64,000 bases of DNA from DATDIC01 sp963764525. Its GTDB lineage: Bacteria; Pseudomonadota; Alphaproteobacteria; Acetobacterales; Acetobacteraceae. Shown in pieces: positions 48,486 to 59,077 of the stretch. The notes beneath the pieces were generated by a model. That model searched no databases. It was given only the letters and a program-made list of their open reading frames with translations, and was not told the origin of the DNA. Where the stretch lies: positions 1 to 64,000 of the forward strand of contig CAVXTC010000036.1 of NCBI GenBank assembly GCA_963764525.1, given 5' to 3'. The translations under genes were made by a program, and so were the position numbers. Numbering within the stretch: position 1 is the first letter of the stretch; every line of letters begins with the position of its first letter.

Positions 48486-48737
48486 CTAGTGCTCGAAGGC
48501 CAATCCGAAGTGCCGATCCATCCACACGCAATAGGCAGCGAGAAACTCGCGCGACCCGGCCAGTCCAGAAGTAACCAACACCAGCGCCACCACTGAGAAC
48601 AGAAAGACAGCAGCGGCAATCGCGCAGGTCCAATGGTTGTTCGAGCCGCATACCGGAGTGGCCGTGATCGAGCCCGTAGCAATCGCCAGCAGGCCGAGCG
48701 GGAAGCTGCCGGTCGCGTCCTGGATCAGCCCCATCAT
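48486..48737 (-). pseudogene. Small coupled ORF, probably an MFS tail joined to oxidoreductase sequence
   Basis: ATG 48737 overlaps the hldD stop (ATGA). The first residues (MGLIQDATGSFPLGLLAIA) look like the last helix of an MFS transporter. A further hydrophobic piece follows (FLFSVVALVLVTSGLAG), then SREFLAAYCVWMDRHFGL. The TAG at 48486-48488 is in frame with the oxidoreductase piece that follows. This is best read as gene debris, though an 83-residue membrane peptide could still be made. Confidence 0.5.
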
Positions 48738-49714
48738 TCGTACGGGTCGGCCTTGCTCAGGTAGTCCTGCACATAGCGGCGGATGCCTTCTTCCAACGGC
48801 GTGAACTGGCCGGCGTAGCCGGCGGCGCGCAGCCGTTCCGTGCTCGCCTGGGTGAACGACTGGTATTGCCCATGCAGCGCCGGCGGCATCTCGATGAACT
48901 CGATGCGGCGTGGCACCCCGGCGGCATCGCACACCGCGTGCGCCAGATCGAGGTAGCTGCGCGCGCGTCCGGTGCCGACGTTGAACAGCCCGCTCACAGC
49001 TTGCGTGTCGAGCAGCCAAAGCATCACATCGACGACGTCGCCCACCCAGATGAAGTCGCGCGCCTGTTCGCCGTCTCCAAGACCCGGCCGGTCGGAGCGG
49101 AACAGTCGCAGGGCAAGTCCGGCCGCCATTTCATTGTGCTTGACCTTCACGACGGAGATCATGCCGCCCTTGTGGTATTCGTTGGGGCCGAACACGTTGA
49201 AGAACTTCAGGCCGGCCCATTGCGGCGGGCGCGCCTCCCCGGCGGCAAGCATCCGAGCGACGCGGAGGTCAAAGGCGTGCTTGGTCCAGCCGTACAGGTT
49301 CATCGGCCGCAGCCACGCGAGGTGCGCCGGGCTGGCGTCGTCGTCGAACCCGGCCGATCCGTCGCCGTAGGTGGCAGCCGAGGACGCATAGATCATCCGC
49401 ACCCCGCGCCCGACGCACCAGCGCCAGAGCCGCAGCGGCAGTTCGACATTGGTGGCCCAGGCCAGATCGCCATCGGCGGCGGTGGTGTCGCTGATCGCCC
49501 CCAGATGGAACAGAAGCTCGATCGGCGGATGGCCGGCGAGGAAGTCGTCCAGTTCCTCCGGCGGAATCAGCCGGGCTGGCGGATGCCTGGCCAGGTTGCG
49601 CCATTTGCCGTTGCTGCCGAGCCGGTCCACCACCACCGTTTCCAACCCCCGGCGCGCCAGGGCGGCATGCAGCACCGAGCCGATGAAACCGGCTCCGCCG
49701 GTGACCATGATCAT
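48734..49714 (-). CDS. hldD: ADP-L-glycero-D-manno-heptose-6-epimerase
   Basis: This intact 326-residue short-chain dehydrogenase-type epimerase has the cofactor loop MIMVTGGAGFIGSVLHAAL at the start. The catalytic Ser is in MIYASSAATYGDG, and Tyr/Lys in NLYGWTKHAFDLRVA. NVFGPNEYHKGGMISVVK and NVGTGRARSYLDLA are typical of HldD. It makes the heptose of the lipopolysaccharide inner core. ATG 49714 (or 49708) is the start. HldC/HldE partners are not in the window. Confidence 0.93.
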   Translation of the reverse strand: MIMVTGGAGFIGSVLHAALARRGLETVVVDRLGSNGKWRNLARHPPARLIPPEELDDFLAGHPPIELLFHLGAISDTTAADGDLAWATNVELPLRLWRWCVGRGVRMIYASSAATYGDGSAGFDDDASPAHLAWLRPMNLYGWTKHAFDLRVARMLAAGEARPPQWAGLKFFNVFGPNEYHKGGMISVVKVKHNEMAAGLALRLFRSDRPGLGDGEQARDFIWVGDVVDVMLWLLDTQAVSGLFNVGTGRARSYLDLAHAVCDAAGVPRRIEFIEMPPALHGQYQSFTQASTERLRAAGYAGQFTPLEEGIRRYVQDYLSKADPYE

Positions 49715-49779
49715 GGCGGGCTTATAGCGGCAACGCCGCCCGTATGGCGACCAGGAGCGGGCGGCCAGGAGGACAGCAC

Positions 49780-50103
49780 ATGAGCGATCGGCCGAAATTC
49801 TTCGACGACCTGGCCGGCGTGGCCGGCGGGGCGATCTCCGCGCTGGCGGGTCTGCGGGAGGAGGCCGAGGCAATTTTCCGTGCCCGGCTGGACGACGCGA
49901 TTCGCCGGCTCGACCTGGTGCGGCGCGATGAGCTCGAGGCGATCGAGCAAATGGCGGCGAACGCGCGAGCCGGGCAGGAGGCGGCCGATGCCCGCCTGAC
50001 CGAGGTTCTGGCAAGGCTGGCCACGCTGGAATCACGTGTCGCCACGTTGGAATTGCTGCCGCGATCCCCCATTCCACCGGCCAGCAACACAACGGGCAAG
50101 TGA
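49780..50103 (+). CDS. ubiK: Accessory factor UbiK family (BMFP) protein
   Basis: GGAGGACAGCAC precedes ATG 49780. The 107-residue protein has a helical start (KFFDDLAGVAGGAISALAGL), a middle with RLDLVRRDELEAIEQMA, and a coiled-coil end (LTEVLARLATLESRVATLE). This is the membrane-fusogenic BMFP layout; UbiK helps assemble ubiquinone synthesis enzymes. The coiled coil probably makes trimers. It is divergent from hldD. Confidence 0.85.
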   Translation: MSDRPKFFDDLAGVAGGAISALAGLREEAEAIFRARLDDAIRRLDLVRRDELEAIEQMAANARAGQEAADARLTEVLARLATLESRVATLELLPRSPIPPASNTTGK

Positions 50104-50297
50104 GCCGGTTGCGGACCGGCTTGCGAGAAATCCACGCGCTCACGCCTGCGTGATGCTTGCGGCGCGCCACACCGGACCGGTAGGCTGCAAGTCGTGGCCT
50201 GCCAGGACCTGGACCGCACGATTTCGCCTGGACCGCACTGTCTCGCAGCCGGTCGAATCGCGTAGGCCCCGGCCTTCCTCCAGACGGGAGACCCCGC

Positions 50298-50807
50298 ATG
50301 TCCGCCACCACCACCAGCATGCAAGACCAGGACACCGCGTCCAACCCGCTCGATGCGCTCGAGCAGATCGCGCTCGCCAACGACTGGGCTTTCGAGCGCC
50401 ACAATGAGGCTGAGATGGCCGCCGAGGCACCCGGCCGCTGGTGCGATTACGGGCTGTTTTTCAACTGGTCGAACGAGATCAGCGCGATGCACTTCACCTG
50501 CGCCTTCGACCTGAAAGTACCGGCGAAGCGGCGGCACGCGCTGTACGAACTGCTGGCCCGCGCCAATGAGCGGCTGTGGATCGGCCATTTCGGCATGGAC
50601 CCCGAGGACGGCATGCCGGTGTTCCGCCACGCGGTCCTGCTGCGCGGCGCGCCCGGCGCCTCATCGGAAAGCCTGGAAGACATGGTCGATATCGCTATCA
50701 CCGAATGCGAGCGGTTCTTTCCGGCGTTCCAGTTCGTGCTGTGGGGCGGCAAGACGCCGACCGAGGCGCTGGATGCCGCCATGCTGGAATGCGTCGGGGA
50801 AGCATGA
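50298..50807 (+). CDS. YbjN domain protein
   Basis: This intact 169-residue acidic protein has LEQIALANDWAFERHNEAEM and the domain core ISAMHFTCAFDLKVPAKRRH, ERLWIGHFGMDPEDGMPVFR, then CERFFPAFQFVLWGG. YbjN-type proteins resemble type III secretion chaperones and may regulate motility or stress responses. It overlaps proC by four bases (ATGA), and this ybjN-proC pairing is usual in alphaproteobacteria. Confidence 0.85.
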   Translation: MSATTTSMQDQDTASNPLDALEQIALANDWAFERHNEAEMAAEAPGRWCDYGLFFNWSNEISAMHFTCAFDLKVPAKRRHALYELLARANERLWIGHFGMDPEDGMPVFRHAVLLRGAPGASSESLEDMVDIAITECERFFPAFQFVLWGGKTPTEALDAAMLECVGEA

Positions 50808-51610
50808 GCCGGATTCCCCCCATCCTGCTGGTCGGCTGCGGACGGATGGGCAGCGCGATGCTGGCTGGCTGGCGTGAGCGCGGGCTGGCGCAGTGCGTTG
50901 CGGTGGATCCGTCGCCGGCCGCGCTGGCGTGGGCCGGGCCCGATCTGCGCGTTGTCGCCGAGCCTGCCGCGATCCCGTCCGGGTTCACGCCTGAAGCGGT
51001 GGTGTTCGCGGTCAAGCCGCAGAACGCCGCGGCCACGCTGCCCGATTACGCCGGCTATGCGGGGCTGTCGGTGTTTCTGTCGATCATGGCCGGCCGCACC
51101 ATCGGCGGCATGCGGGCGATGCTGGGCGCCGATGCGCCGATCGTGCGCGCCATGCCGAATACTCCGGCCGCGGTGCGTCAGGGGGTCACCGTGGCCTGTC
51201 CCGGCAACGGGGTAGGCCCGGCGCAGCGCGAACTTTGTGAGGCACTGTTGCGGGCGATCGGCGCGGTGGCTTGGGTGGAGGATGAAGGGTTGCTCGATCC
51301 GGTCACCGCGGTGTCCGGCAGCGGCCCCGCCTATGTGTTCCTGCTCGCGGAACTGCTGGAGAGGGCGGCGCTGGAGCAGGGCATCCCGCCCGATCTGGCG
51401 CGGCTGCTGGCACGGCAGACGGTTGCCGGCTCCGGCGCGCTGCTGGCCGCCAGCAAGGAAGATACCGCGGCCCTGCGCCAGGCGGTCACCAGTCCAGGCG
51501 GCACCACGGAGCGTGCGCTCAGTGTGTTGATGGCGGCGGATGCCTGGCCGGCGGCGCTGAGCCGTGCGGTGGACGCCGCGACCAGGCGGTCTCGCGAACT
51601 CGCGGGCTGA
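50804..51610 (+). CDS. proC: Pyrroline-5-carboxylate reductase
   Basis: This intact 268-residue protein catalyses the last step of proline synthesis. The cofactor loop is ILLVGCGRMGSAMLAGW. FAVKPQNAAATLPD and VRAMPNTPAAVRQGVT follow. The C-terminal dimer domain carries the signature VSGSGPAYVFLLAELL and TSPGGTTERALSVL. ATG 50804 overlaps the YbjN gene stop. Confidence 0.96.
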   Translation: MSRIPPILLVGCGRMGSAMLAGWRERGLAQCVAVDPSPAALAWAGPDLRVVAEPAAIPSGFTPEAVVFAVKPQNAAATLPDYAGYAGLSVFLSIMAGRTIGGMRAMLGADAPIVRAMPNTPAAVRQGVTVACPGNGVGPAQRELCEALLRAIGAVAWVEDEGLLDPVTAVSGSGPAYVFLLAELLERAALEQGIPPDLARLLARQTVAGSGALLAASKEDTAALRQAVTSPGGTTERALSVLMAADAWPAALSRAVDAATRRSRELAG

Positions 51611-51641
51611 CAAGCCGGGCAAGGTCGGCCATGTTGGGTGC

Positions 51642-52364
51642 ATGGATGACGCGGAGTTCGACAAGGCCCTGATCGCCGCTGCGTTTGCGCTGGCGGGGGA
51701 AGGCGGTTGGCGCCGGGTGACCCCGGCGGAAGCGGCACGGCGGGCGGATTTGCCGCTGGCGCGGGCGCGCGAGCGGTTCCCGGGGCGGACCGCCATTCTG
51801 CTGCGCTTCGGGCGGATGGCGGATCAGGCGGCGCTGGGCGATCCCCCACGTGAGGGTACCGTGCGCGACCGGCTGTTCTATCTGCTGATGCAGCGGCTGG
51901 ATGTGATGCAGTCGCATCGCGAAGGCGTGCTGGCATTGCTGCGCGCCTTGCCGTCGGAACCTGCAACGGCGGTGCTGCTGGGCTGCGCCACGCGGCGCAG
52001 CATGCGCTGGCTGCTGGAAGCGGCCGGCGTTTCGGCACGCGGGGTACGCGGTCAGATCAGGGTCAAGGGGCTGGTCGGGGTCTGGCTGTGGGCAATGCGG
52101 GCCTGGCAGGGCGACGAGACCGCCGATCTGTCGGCCACCATGTCCGCGGTGGATACCGCGCTGCAGCGTGTGGAGCGGGTGGCTGGCTGGCTTGGCGGCG
52201 GGCCTCGGGCGACGCCGACGGCGGGTGACGAGATCCCGCCCGGAGAGCCGCCGGTTCCGGAGCCGCCGAGCCCCGAATCGCCACCGCCCCCGGTTCCGCC
52301 CGTGGCACCCATCTCCCCGCCCATGCCGCCGGCGATGCCGCTGCCGCCCGAGCCGCTGGCGTGA
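51642..52364 (+). CDS. TetR-like (possibly COQ9-related) helical protein with proline-rich tail
   Basis: The 240 residues start MDDAEFDKALIAAAFALAGE. A helix-turn-helix-like segment follows (RVTPAEAARRADLPLARARE), then an all-helical domain (RLFYLLMQRLDVMQSHREG; RSMRWLLEAAGV; GVWLWAMRAWQGDETADLS). This is the TetR fold, shared with COQ9. The last 42 residues are almost purely proline and acidic residues (PPVPEPPSPESPPPPVPP) and probably disordered. The true role, DNA-binding regulator or lipid-binding helper, cannot be told. It follows proC by 31 nt. Confidence 0.7.
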   Translation: MDDAEFDKALIAAAFALAGEGGWRRVTPAEAARRADLPLARARERFPGRTAILLRFGRMADQAALGDPPREGTVRDRLFYLLMQRLDVMQSHREGVLALLRALPSEPATAVLLGCATRRSMRWLLEAAGVSARGVRGQIRVKGLVGVWLWAMRAWQGDETADLSATMSAVDTALQRVERVAGWLGGGPRATPTAGDEIPPGEPPVPEPPSPESPPPPVPPVAPISPPMPPAMPLPPEPLA

Positions 52365-52414
52365 CACGGCCGGCCCGGCGCCGAACTGTCCCGTAAGGAA
52401 CGAAAGGAAATACC

Positions 52415-52843
52415 ATGCCGATCGATCCCAAGGCCCCAGAATTCGACCTGCGGCGACTGTTCGCCGAGATGAAATTTCCGGCGATGCCGGACATGGAGGC
52501 ATTCACCAATGCGGCGAGGCGCAACATGGAGGCGCTGACGGCCGCCAATCGCATCGCGCTGGAAGGAGCACAGGCGGTCGCTCGCCGACACATGGAGATC
52601 ATGCAGCAGTCGATGGCGGAAATGAGCGAGGCGGTACGCTCGATGTCCGGCGCTGAGGCGCCGCAAGCCAAGGCGGCCCGCCAGGCCGAACTGCTCAAGC
52701 AGGGCTACGAACGCGCGGTGTCCAACATCAAGGAACTGAGCGACCTGATCCAGCGATCCAACCAGGAGGCGCTGGCACTGCTGAGCCATCGCTTCACCGA
52801 AGCGATGGACGAGATCAAGGCGATTGCGCAGAAGGCGAAGTGA
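52415..52843 (+). CDS. Phasin family protein
   Basis: This intact 142-residue amphipathic helical protein contains FAEMKFPAMPDMEAFTNAAR, NMEALTAANRIALEGAQAVA and LKQGYERAVSNIKELSDLI. These are the phasin_2 pattern. Phasins coat polyhydroxyalkanoate granules and control their size. No PHA synthase is in the window. GTAAGGAACGAAAGG precedes the ATG. Confidence 0.88.
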   Translation: MPIDPKAPEFDLRRLFAEMKFPAMPDMEAFTNAARRNMEALTAANRIALEGAQAVARRHMEIMQQSMAEMSEAVRSMSGAEAPQAKAARQAELLKQGYERAVSNIKELSDLIQRSNQEALALLSHRFTEAMDEIKAIAQKAK

Positions 52844-52867
52844 TGGACGAGGTCGCACAGTGGGTTG

Positions 52868-53018
52868 GACCTCCGTGGCCCCCCGTGGCCCTCGTGCGTC
52901 CTCCGTGTTGAAACCTTGAGCTCCCGTGGATCGAGCATTGTCCAACGCGCCGGTGCGTTATGCTTTATCCACTTTTACCACGGAGGAAGGGCGAGGGCCA
53001 CGACGGGCCACGGAGTTC
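52868..53018. repeat. Large imperfect inverted repeat
   Basis: Arms of about 44 nt at 52868-52911 (GACCTCCGTGGCCCCCCGTG...) and 52976-53018 are reverse complements with a few mismatches, around a loop of some 64 nt. The CCACGGAGG-type words look like a dispersed intergenic repeat. It lies between convergent phasin and sufA genes and could end transcription from both. Confidence 0.65.
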
Positions 53019-53082
53019 AGGTCATGCTTCCCGCGGTTGATCTTTCCGGCGGATCATCGCTATCGCGAGAACGACTATTTCA

Positions 53083-53451
53083 TCAAACGTGGAAACTTTC
53101 TCCGCATCCGCACCGGCCCTTTTCGTTCGGGTTGGTGAACGTGAATCCGGAGGTCAGCGCCTTCGTCTCGTAGTCCATCACCGTTCCGATCAGGAACAGG
53201 CTCGCCTTGCGGTCAACAAGGACGGTCAGCCCCTTGTCGTTCACGACCTCATCGGTGGGCGCCGGCGCATCGGCCCAACTCATGTCGTATGACATGCCGG
53301 AGCAGCCCTTGGTCCTCACGCCGATGCGCAGCAGCTTGCCCTGCTCGCCCGTGTCATACAGGCGGCGCAGGCGCTCGGCGGCGCCGTCGGTCAATGTCAT
53401 CAGCGGCGGCAGAGGGCGGACGGGGCGGCGAGTGGCTGTGGTGGTGCTCAT
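53083..53451 (-). CDS. sufA: A-type iron-sulfur carrier (SufA/ErpA/IscA family)
   Basis: This intact 122-residue protein has the three ligand cysteines: one in GVRTKGCSGMSYDM and two in RCGCGESFHV at the end. It receives clusters from the SUF scaffold and hands them to target enzymes. It is the last gene of the SUF operon, 23 nt after sufT. The N-terminal 16 residues (Thr/Arg/Pro-rich) are an extension. Confidence 0.92.
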   Translation of the reverse strand: MSTTTATRRPVRPLPPLMTLTDGAAERLRRLYDTGEQGKLLRIGVRTKGCSGMSYDMSWADAPAPTDEVVNDKGLTVLVDRKASLFLIGTVMDYETKALTSGFTFTNPNEKGRCGCGESFHV

Positions 53452-53474
53452 GATTCACTCGATATCGCGTCGGG

Positions 53475-53834
53475 TCAGAACATGTTCAACTGCAGCCTGG
53501 CTTCCTCGCTCATGCGGCTCGGGTCCCAGGGCGGCTCCCACACCGTCTCCACCTCGCAATCCGCCACCCCCGGCACCGCCATGACGGCATCGCGCACCTG
53601 CTCCGGCAATTCCTGCGCACTGGGGCAGGCCGGGGCGGTCAGCGTCATTTCCACCTTCACCCGGCCGTCGTCGTTGATCTCGATCGCGTAGATCAGGCCG
53701 AGTTCGTAGATGTTGACCGGAATTTCCGGGTCATAGACGGTGGCGCAGGCGGCGATGATCGCGTCCTCGGTCGGCTTGGCCGCGGTTTCGCCGTCCGGCG
53801 TCCAGGCCGTGTGGGTCGCCTGATGGGGCGTCAT
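53475..53834 (-). CDS. sufT: SUF-associated MIP18/DUF59 protein (SufT)
   Basis: The 119-residue protein has TVYDPEIPVNIYELGLIYAI and MTLTAPACPSAQELPEQV, the DUF59 core with its conserved Asp and Cys. It ends in a characteristic VWEPPWDPSRMSEEARLQL. SufT helps maturation of Fe-S proteins. ATG 53834 starts one base after the sufU stop; an upstream in-frame start at 53864 would overlap sufU. Confidence 0.92.
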   Translation of the reverse strand: MTPHQATHTAWTPDGETAAKPTEDAIIAACATVYDPEIPVNIYELGLIYAIEINDDGRVKVEMTLTAPACPSAQELPEQVRDAVMAVPGVADCEVETVWEPPWDPSRMSEEARLQLNMF

Positions 53835-53835
53835 G

Positions 53836-54300
53836 TCATTCACTGCTGGTCTCCTGCGCCCCATCCAGGGCTGCGATCAGGGCGTGCCACGGCAGGGTCG
53901 CGCATTTCACCCGCGAAGGATACTCGTGCACGCCCGCCAGTGGTTCAAGCCGTTCCATCGGTTCCTTCAGCGCCGCATCGCAGTGCGGGCATGTGCCGGT
54001 GCGCGCCAGATCGCGGAACGCATCGGACATCGCGCGCACCTGGTCTGGCTGCGGCCGGTCACCGTCTCCGCCATCAGATCGGCCGAGGCGATGCTGATGG
54101 CGCAGCCGCGCGCTTCGAACCCGGTCTCGGCGATGGCGCCGTCCGGGCGCGTATTTGACGAACACCTGCACGCGATCGCCGCACATGGGGTTGTCGCCGC
54201 GCGCCGAGGCGTCGAATGCGGCCAGCCGGTGTCCGTGCCGTGGGTGCCGGCCATGATCGAGGATGACTTCCTGATACAGGTCGCGCAGGTCGTCGAACAT
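53836..54300 (-). CDS. sufU: SufU/NifU-like scaffold protein, two frameshifts
   Basis: AAGGAGG lies seven bases before ATG 54300. The protein reads MFDDLRDLYQEVILDHGRHP and NPMCGDRVQVFVKYAPDG. It then needs a frame change near 54150 (TGFEARGCAISIASADLMAE) and another near 54045 (VRAMSDAFRDLARTG). The three Cys for metal or cluster binding are in NPMCGD, RGCAIS and VKCATLPW. The total is about 155 residues. In SUF systems it relays sulfur from SufS. Confidence 0.87.
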   Translation of the reverse strand: MFDDLRDLYQEVILDHGRHPRHGHRLAAFDASARGDNPMCGDRVQVFVKYAPGRRHRRDRVRSARLRHQHRLGRSDGGDGDRPQPDQVRAMSDAFRDLARTGTCPHCDAALKEPMERLEPLAGVHEYPSRVKCATLPWHALIAALDGAQETSSE

Positions 54301-54313
54301 CACGGGCCCTCCT

Positions 54314-55560
54314 TCATGAAAAGAACTCCCGCACGCGGGCCAACGTGTCGGCCAGCATGTCGATCTCTTGCAGCGTGGTATAGACGCCGAAGCTGGCCCG
54401 CGCGGTGCTTTCCAGCCCGAAGCGGTGCATCAGCGGCTCGGCGCAGTGGTGCCCGGCGCGTACTGCGATTCCCTGGCGGTCCAGCAGGGTCGCAACGTCA
54501 TGCGCATGGGCACGATCGAGCGCGAACGAGACCACCCCGCCACGGTCCTGCGCGCGGCCGAGGATGGTCAGGCCGGGAATTTCCGACAGCCGCGCCAAAG
54601 CGTGATCGGTCAGCGCCGCCTCATGCGCCGCGATGGCCTGGTAGCCGATCGCCTGCACATAGTCGATCGCCGCGTTCAGACCGATGCCCTTCGATGATCG
54701 CCGGGGTGCCGGCTTCGAATTTGTGCGGCACGGCGGCCCAGGTGGAACGCTCGTAGGTGACCGACGAGATCATCTCGCCGCCGCCGAGGAACGGCGGCAT
54801 CCGGTCCAGCAACTCCCGCCGTCCCCACAGCACGCCGATGCCGGTCGGGCCATACAGCTTGTGCCCGGTCCAGGCATAGAAATCGGCATCGATCGCCTGC
54901 ACATCGACGCGCCGGTGCACGATGGCCTGCGAGCCATCGAACAGCACCTTGGCGCCATGCGCGTGGGCGATGCGGGCGATGCGCTCGGCCGGCGTGTAGG
55001 TGCCCAGCACGTTGGACATGTGGGTGATCGCCACCAGCCCGACCTTGCCGTCGGTCAGCAGCGCCTCGAACGCCGCCATGTCCAACTCGCCGGAATCGGT
55101 GATCGGGGCGACCCGCAGCTCGATGCCGCGTTCGTCGCGCAGCAACTGCCAGGGCACGATGTTGGAGTGGTGCTCCATGGCCGAGATCAGCACCGCCTGG
55201 CCGGGCTTCATGACACCGCGGCCGTAGCTGTGCGCCACCAGGTTGATCGCCTCGGTCGAGTTGCGCACGAACACGATCTCATGCCGGTCGCGGCGTTCAT
55301 CAGTCCCGCCACGGCGTCGCGGGCGGCTTCGTAGGCGTCGGTGGTTCGCTCGCTCATCCAGTGCAGGCCGCGATGCACGTTGGCGTATTGCGTCTCCATG
55401 GCGCCGCACATGGCGTCGATCACCGCGCGCGGCTTCTGCGCCGAGGCGGCGCTGTCGAGGAACACCAGCGGCTTGCCGCGCACCGTCTGGCGCAGGATCG
55501 GGAAATCCTCGCGGATGCGCGCCACATCCAGCGACAGGCCGGGCGGGTTTCGACGTTCAT
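54314..55560 (-). CDS. sufS: Cysteine desulfurase SufS, about three frameshifts
   Basis: ATG 55560 overlaps the sufD stop (ATGA). An early break gives way to VARIREDFPILRQTVRGK, then EIVFVRNSTEAINLVAHSYG after 55290. The pyridoxal-phosphate Lys is in AWTGHKLYGPTGIGVLWG. After a break near 54690 the last part carries the catalytic Cys in IAVRAGHHCAEPLM and ends at 54314. The total is about 415 residues, normal. It releases sulfur from cysteine for cluster assembly. Confidence 0.9.
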
Positions 55561-56840
55561 GCGGCCTGCCTTTCCCACCACTGCCCGACGGCGCGTTCCA
55601 GCGCGCCGCGTGCCGTTTCGTTCGTTACCGCCTCCAGCGCCTCGGCCAGAAACGCGCGCACCAGCATGGCGCGGGCTTCCGGTTCCGGCACGCCGCGGGT
55701 GCGCAGATAGAACATCTGCGCCGGATCCAGCTCGCCCACCGTCGCCCCGTGGCTGCACTTCACGTCGTCGGCGAAAATCTCCAGCTCCGGCTTGGTGTCG
55801 ATCTCCGCGTCCGGCGACAGCAGCAACGCCTGGCTCATTTGGTAGCCGTCGGTCTTCTGCGCCCCGCGCGCCACCTCGATGCGGCCCTGGAACACGCCGC
55901 GGGAGCGCCCCGCCAGCACGTTCTTCACCGTCTGGCGCGATGCGCAACGCGGCGCGTCGTGGCGCACGACCGAGGTGAAGTCGGCGTGCTGCACGCCGCG
56001 CAGAAGCTGCGCGCCGTTCAGGTGCACCGCGCCGTCGGGCGCGCCAAGCCGGGCATGCGATCTCGGTCCGTGTCACCCGCGCGCCGACGCGTCAGCACGA
56101 AGCTGTCGTAGGTGCCGCCTTCCGCGATGTCGGCATAGACGGTGGAAAGATGAAACGCCGCATCGGACTCGTCCTGCTAGGCGAACATGAGCCAGCACGG
56201 CGCCGCTGCCGACCTGCACTTCGGTGACCGGGTTGTGCAGATAGGTGCCCTGGCCGACGGAGGTCTCGACCAGCGTCATTCGCGCGCCGTCACCAAGCCG
56301 GATGAAGTGCCGCGGATGGAAAGCGGTGGCGCGGCCGACTGCCTCGGTGGCGATGCTGACCAGTTGCACCAGACCGACATCGGCGCCGGCCGGAACGTCG
56401 ATCCAGCGCGCCGTCTTCGGCCAGCATCGTATTGAGCGCAACCATCGGGTCGCGGTCCGGGCGCGCCAGCGGGCCGAACCGCGGGTGGTCGCGAAACGAG
56501 CGAAACTCCGACGCCCGGCGGCGGATCGGACAGTTCCGGCCGAAAGCGCCCGTCGATGAACACCAGCCGCGCCGCGGCGATGCGCGGGAACCGACGCCAG
56601 CAGCGGCTCGGGCTCCAGCATCGGCGTCAGCGGCTCGTGGAACGCCGCCTCGGCCAGCGGCCGAAGGCTGGTGTATTTCCAGGCTTCCTCGCGCCGACCG
56701 GCGCTGCCGCCCGGCACGCCCATGCGGCGGAACGCCTCAGCCGCCGAGGCGCGCGCAGCGGAATCGCCGGGCAGGTGGTCCTTCAGCCCGTCATAGCGGG
56801 CGAGGAATCCCCGCGCGCCGGTGAACGCGTCTGCCGTCAT
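55557..56840 (-). CDS. sufD: SUF scaffold subunit SufD, at least four frameshifts
   Basis: ATG 56840 overlaps the sufC stop (ATGA). The start reads FTGARGFLARYDGLKDHLP and REEAWKYTSLRPLAEAAF, the usual SufD opening. Pieces of the beta-helix core follow in changing frames (VGLVQLVSIATEAVGRATAF; ARMTLVETSVGQGTYLHNP). The last frame gives SRQTVKNVLAGRSRGVFQG and SHGATVGELDPAQMFYLRTR to the stop at 55557. The total is about 425 residues. SufD pairs with SufB and SufC. Confidence 0.87.
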
Positions 56841-57586
56841 GCCGCCTCCGCCTCGAGGCCGGCATAACCGCGCGCTTCCAGCTCATGCGCCAGCTCCGGG
56901 CCGCCGGAGCGCACGATCCGCCCGCCGGACAGCACGTGCACGCGGTCCGGCACGATGTGATCGAGCAGCCGCTGATGATGGGTGATCACCAGCGCGGAAA
57001 ACTCCGGCCCGCGCAGCGCGTTCACCCCTCCGGCGACGATCTTCAGCGCGTCGATGTCCAGGCCGCTGTCGGTCTCGTCCAGGATCGCCAGCCGGGGCCG
57101 CAGGATCGCCATCTGCAGCACTTCGTTGCGCTTCTTCTCACCGCCGGAAAAGCCGACATTGACGTTGCGCCGAAGCATGTCGTCCGGCATCGCCAGCCGT
57201 TTCGCCTCGGCGCGCGCGAGTTTCAGGAACTGCACGGCATCCAGCTCCGTCTCGCCGCGCGCGCGACGGACGGCGTTCAGCGCGGTGCGCAGGAAGTTCG
57301 CATTGCCGACGCCCGGAAGTTCGATCGGCGCCTGGAAGGCGAGGAACACGCCGGCCACCGCGCGCTGCTCCGGTTCCATCGCCAGCAGATCATGCCCGTC
57401 GTATTGCACCGAACCGGCGGTGACCTCGTAATCCGTCCGCCCCGCCAGCACGTACGCCAGCGTCGATTTGCCCGAGCCGTTCGGGCCCATGATCGCGTGT
57501 ATTTCGCCATCGGGCACCGTCAGGTCGATGCCGCGCAGGATGGGCGTGCCGTTGATCGCCGCCGAGAGATCGCGAATTTCCAGCAT
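56837..57586 (-). CDS. sufC: SUF ATPase SufC
   Basis: This intact 249-residue ABC-type ATPase has Walker A IMGPNGSGKSTLAYVLAG, signature NVGFSGGEKKRNEVLQM, and Walker B RLAILDETDSGLDIDALK. The GGEKKRNE form of the signature is typical of SufC. It drives conformational change in the SufBCD scaffold. It follows sufB by 4 nt. Confidence 0.96.
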   Translation of the reverse strand: MLEIRDLSAAINGTPILRGIDLTVPDGEIHAIMGPNGSGKSTLAYVLAGRTDYEVTAGSVQYDGHDLLAMEPEQRAVAGVFLAFQAPIELPGVGNANFLRTALNAVRRARGETELDAVQFLKLARAEAKRLAMPDDMLRRNVNVGFSGGEKKRNEVLQMAILRPRLAILDETDSGLDIDALKIVAGGVNALRGPEFSALVITHHQRLLDHIVPDRVHVLSGGRIVRSGGPELAHELEARGYAGLEAEAA

Positions 57587-57590
57587 GATC

Positions 57591-59067
<1,477 letters not shown>

Positions 59068-59077
59068 CTTTGCGTTC

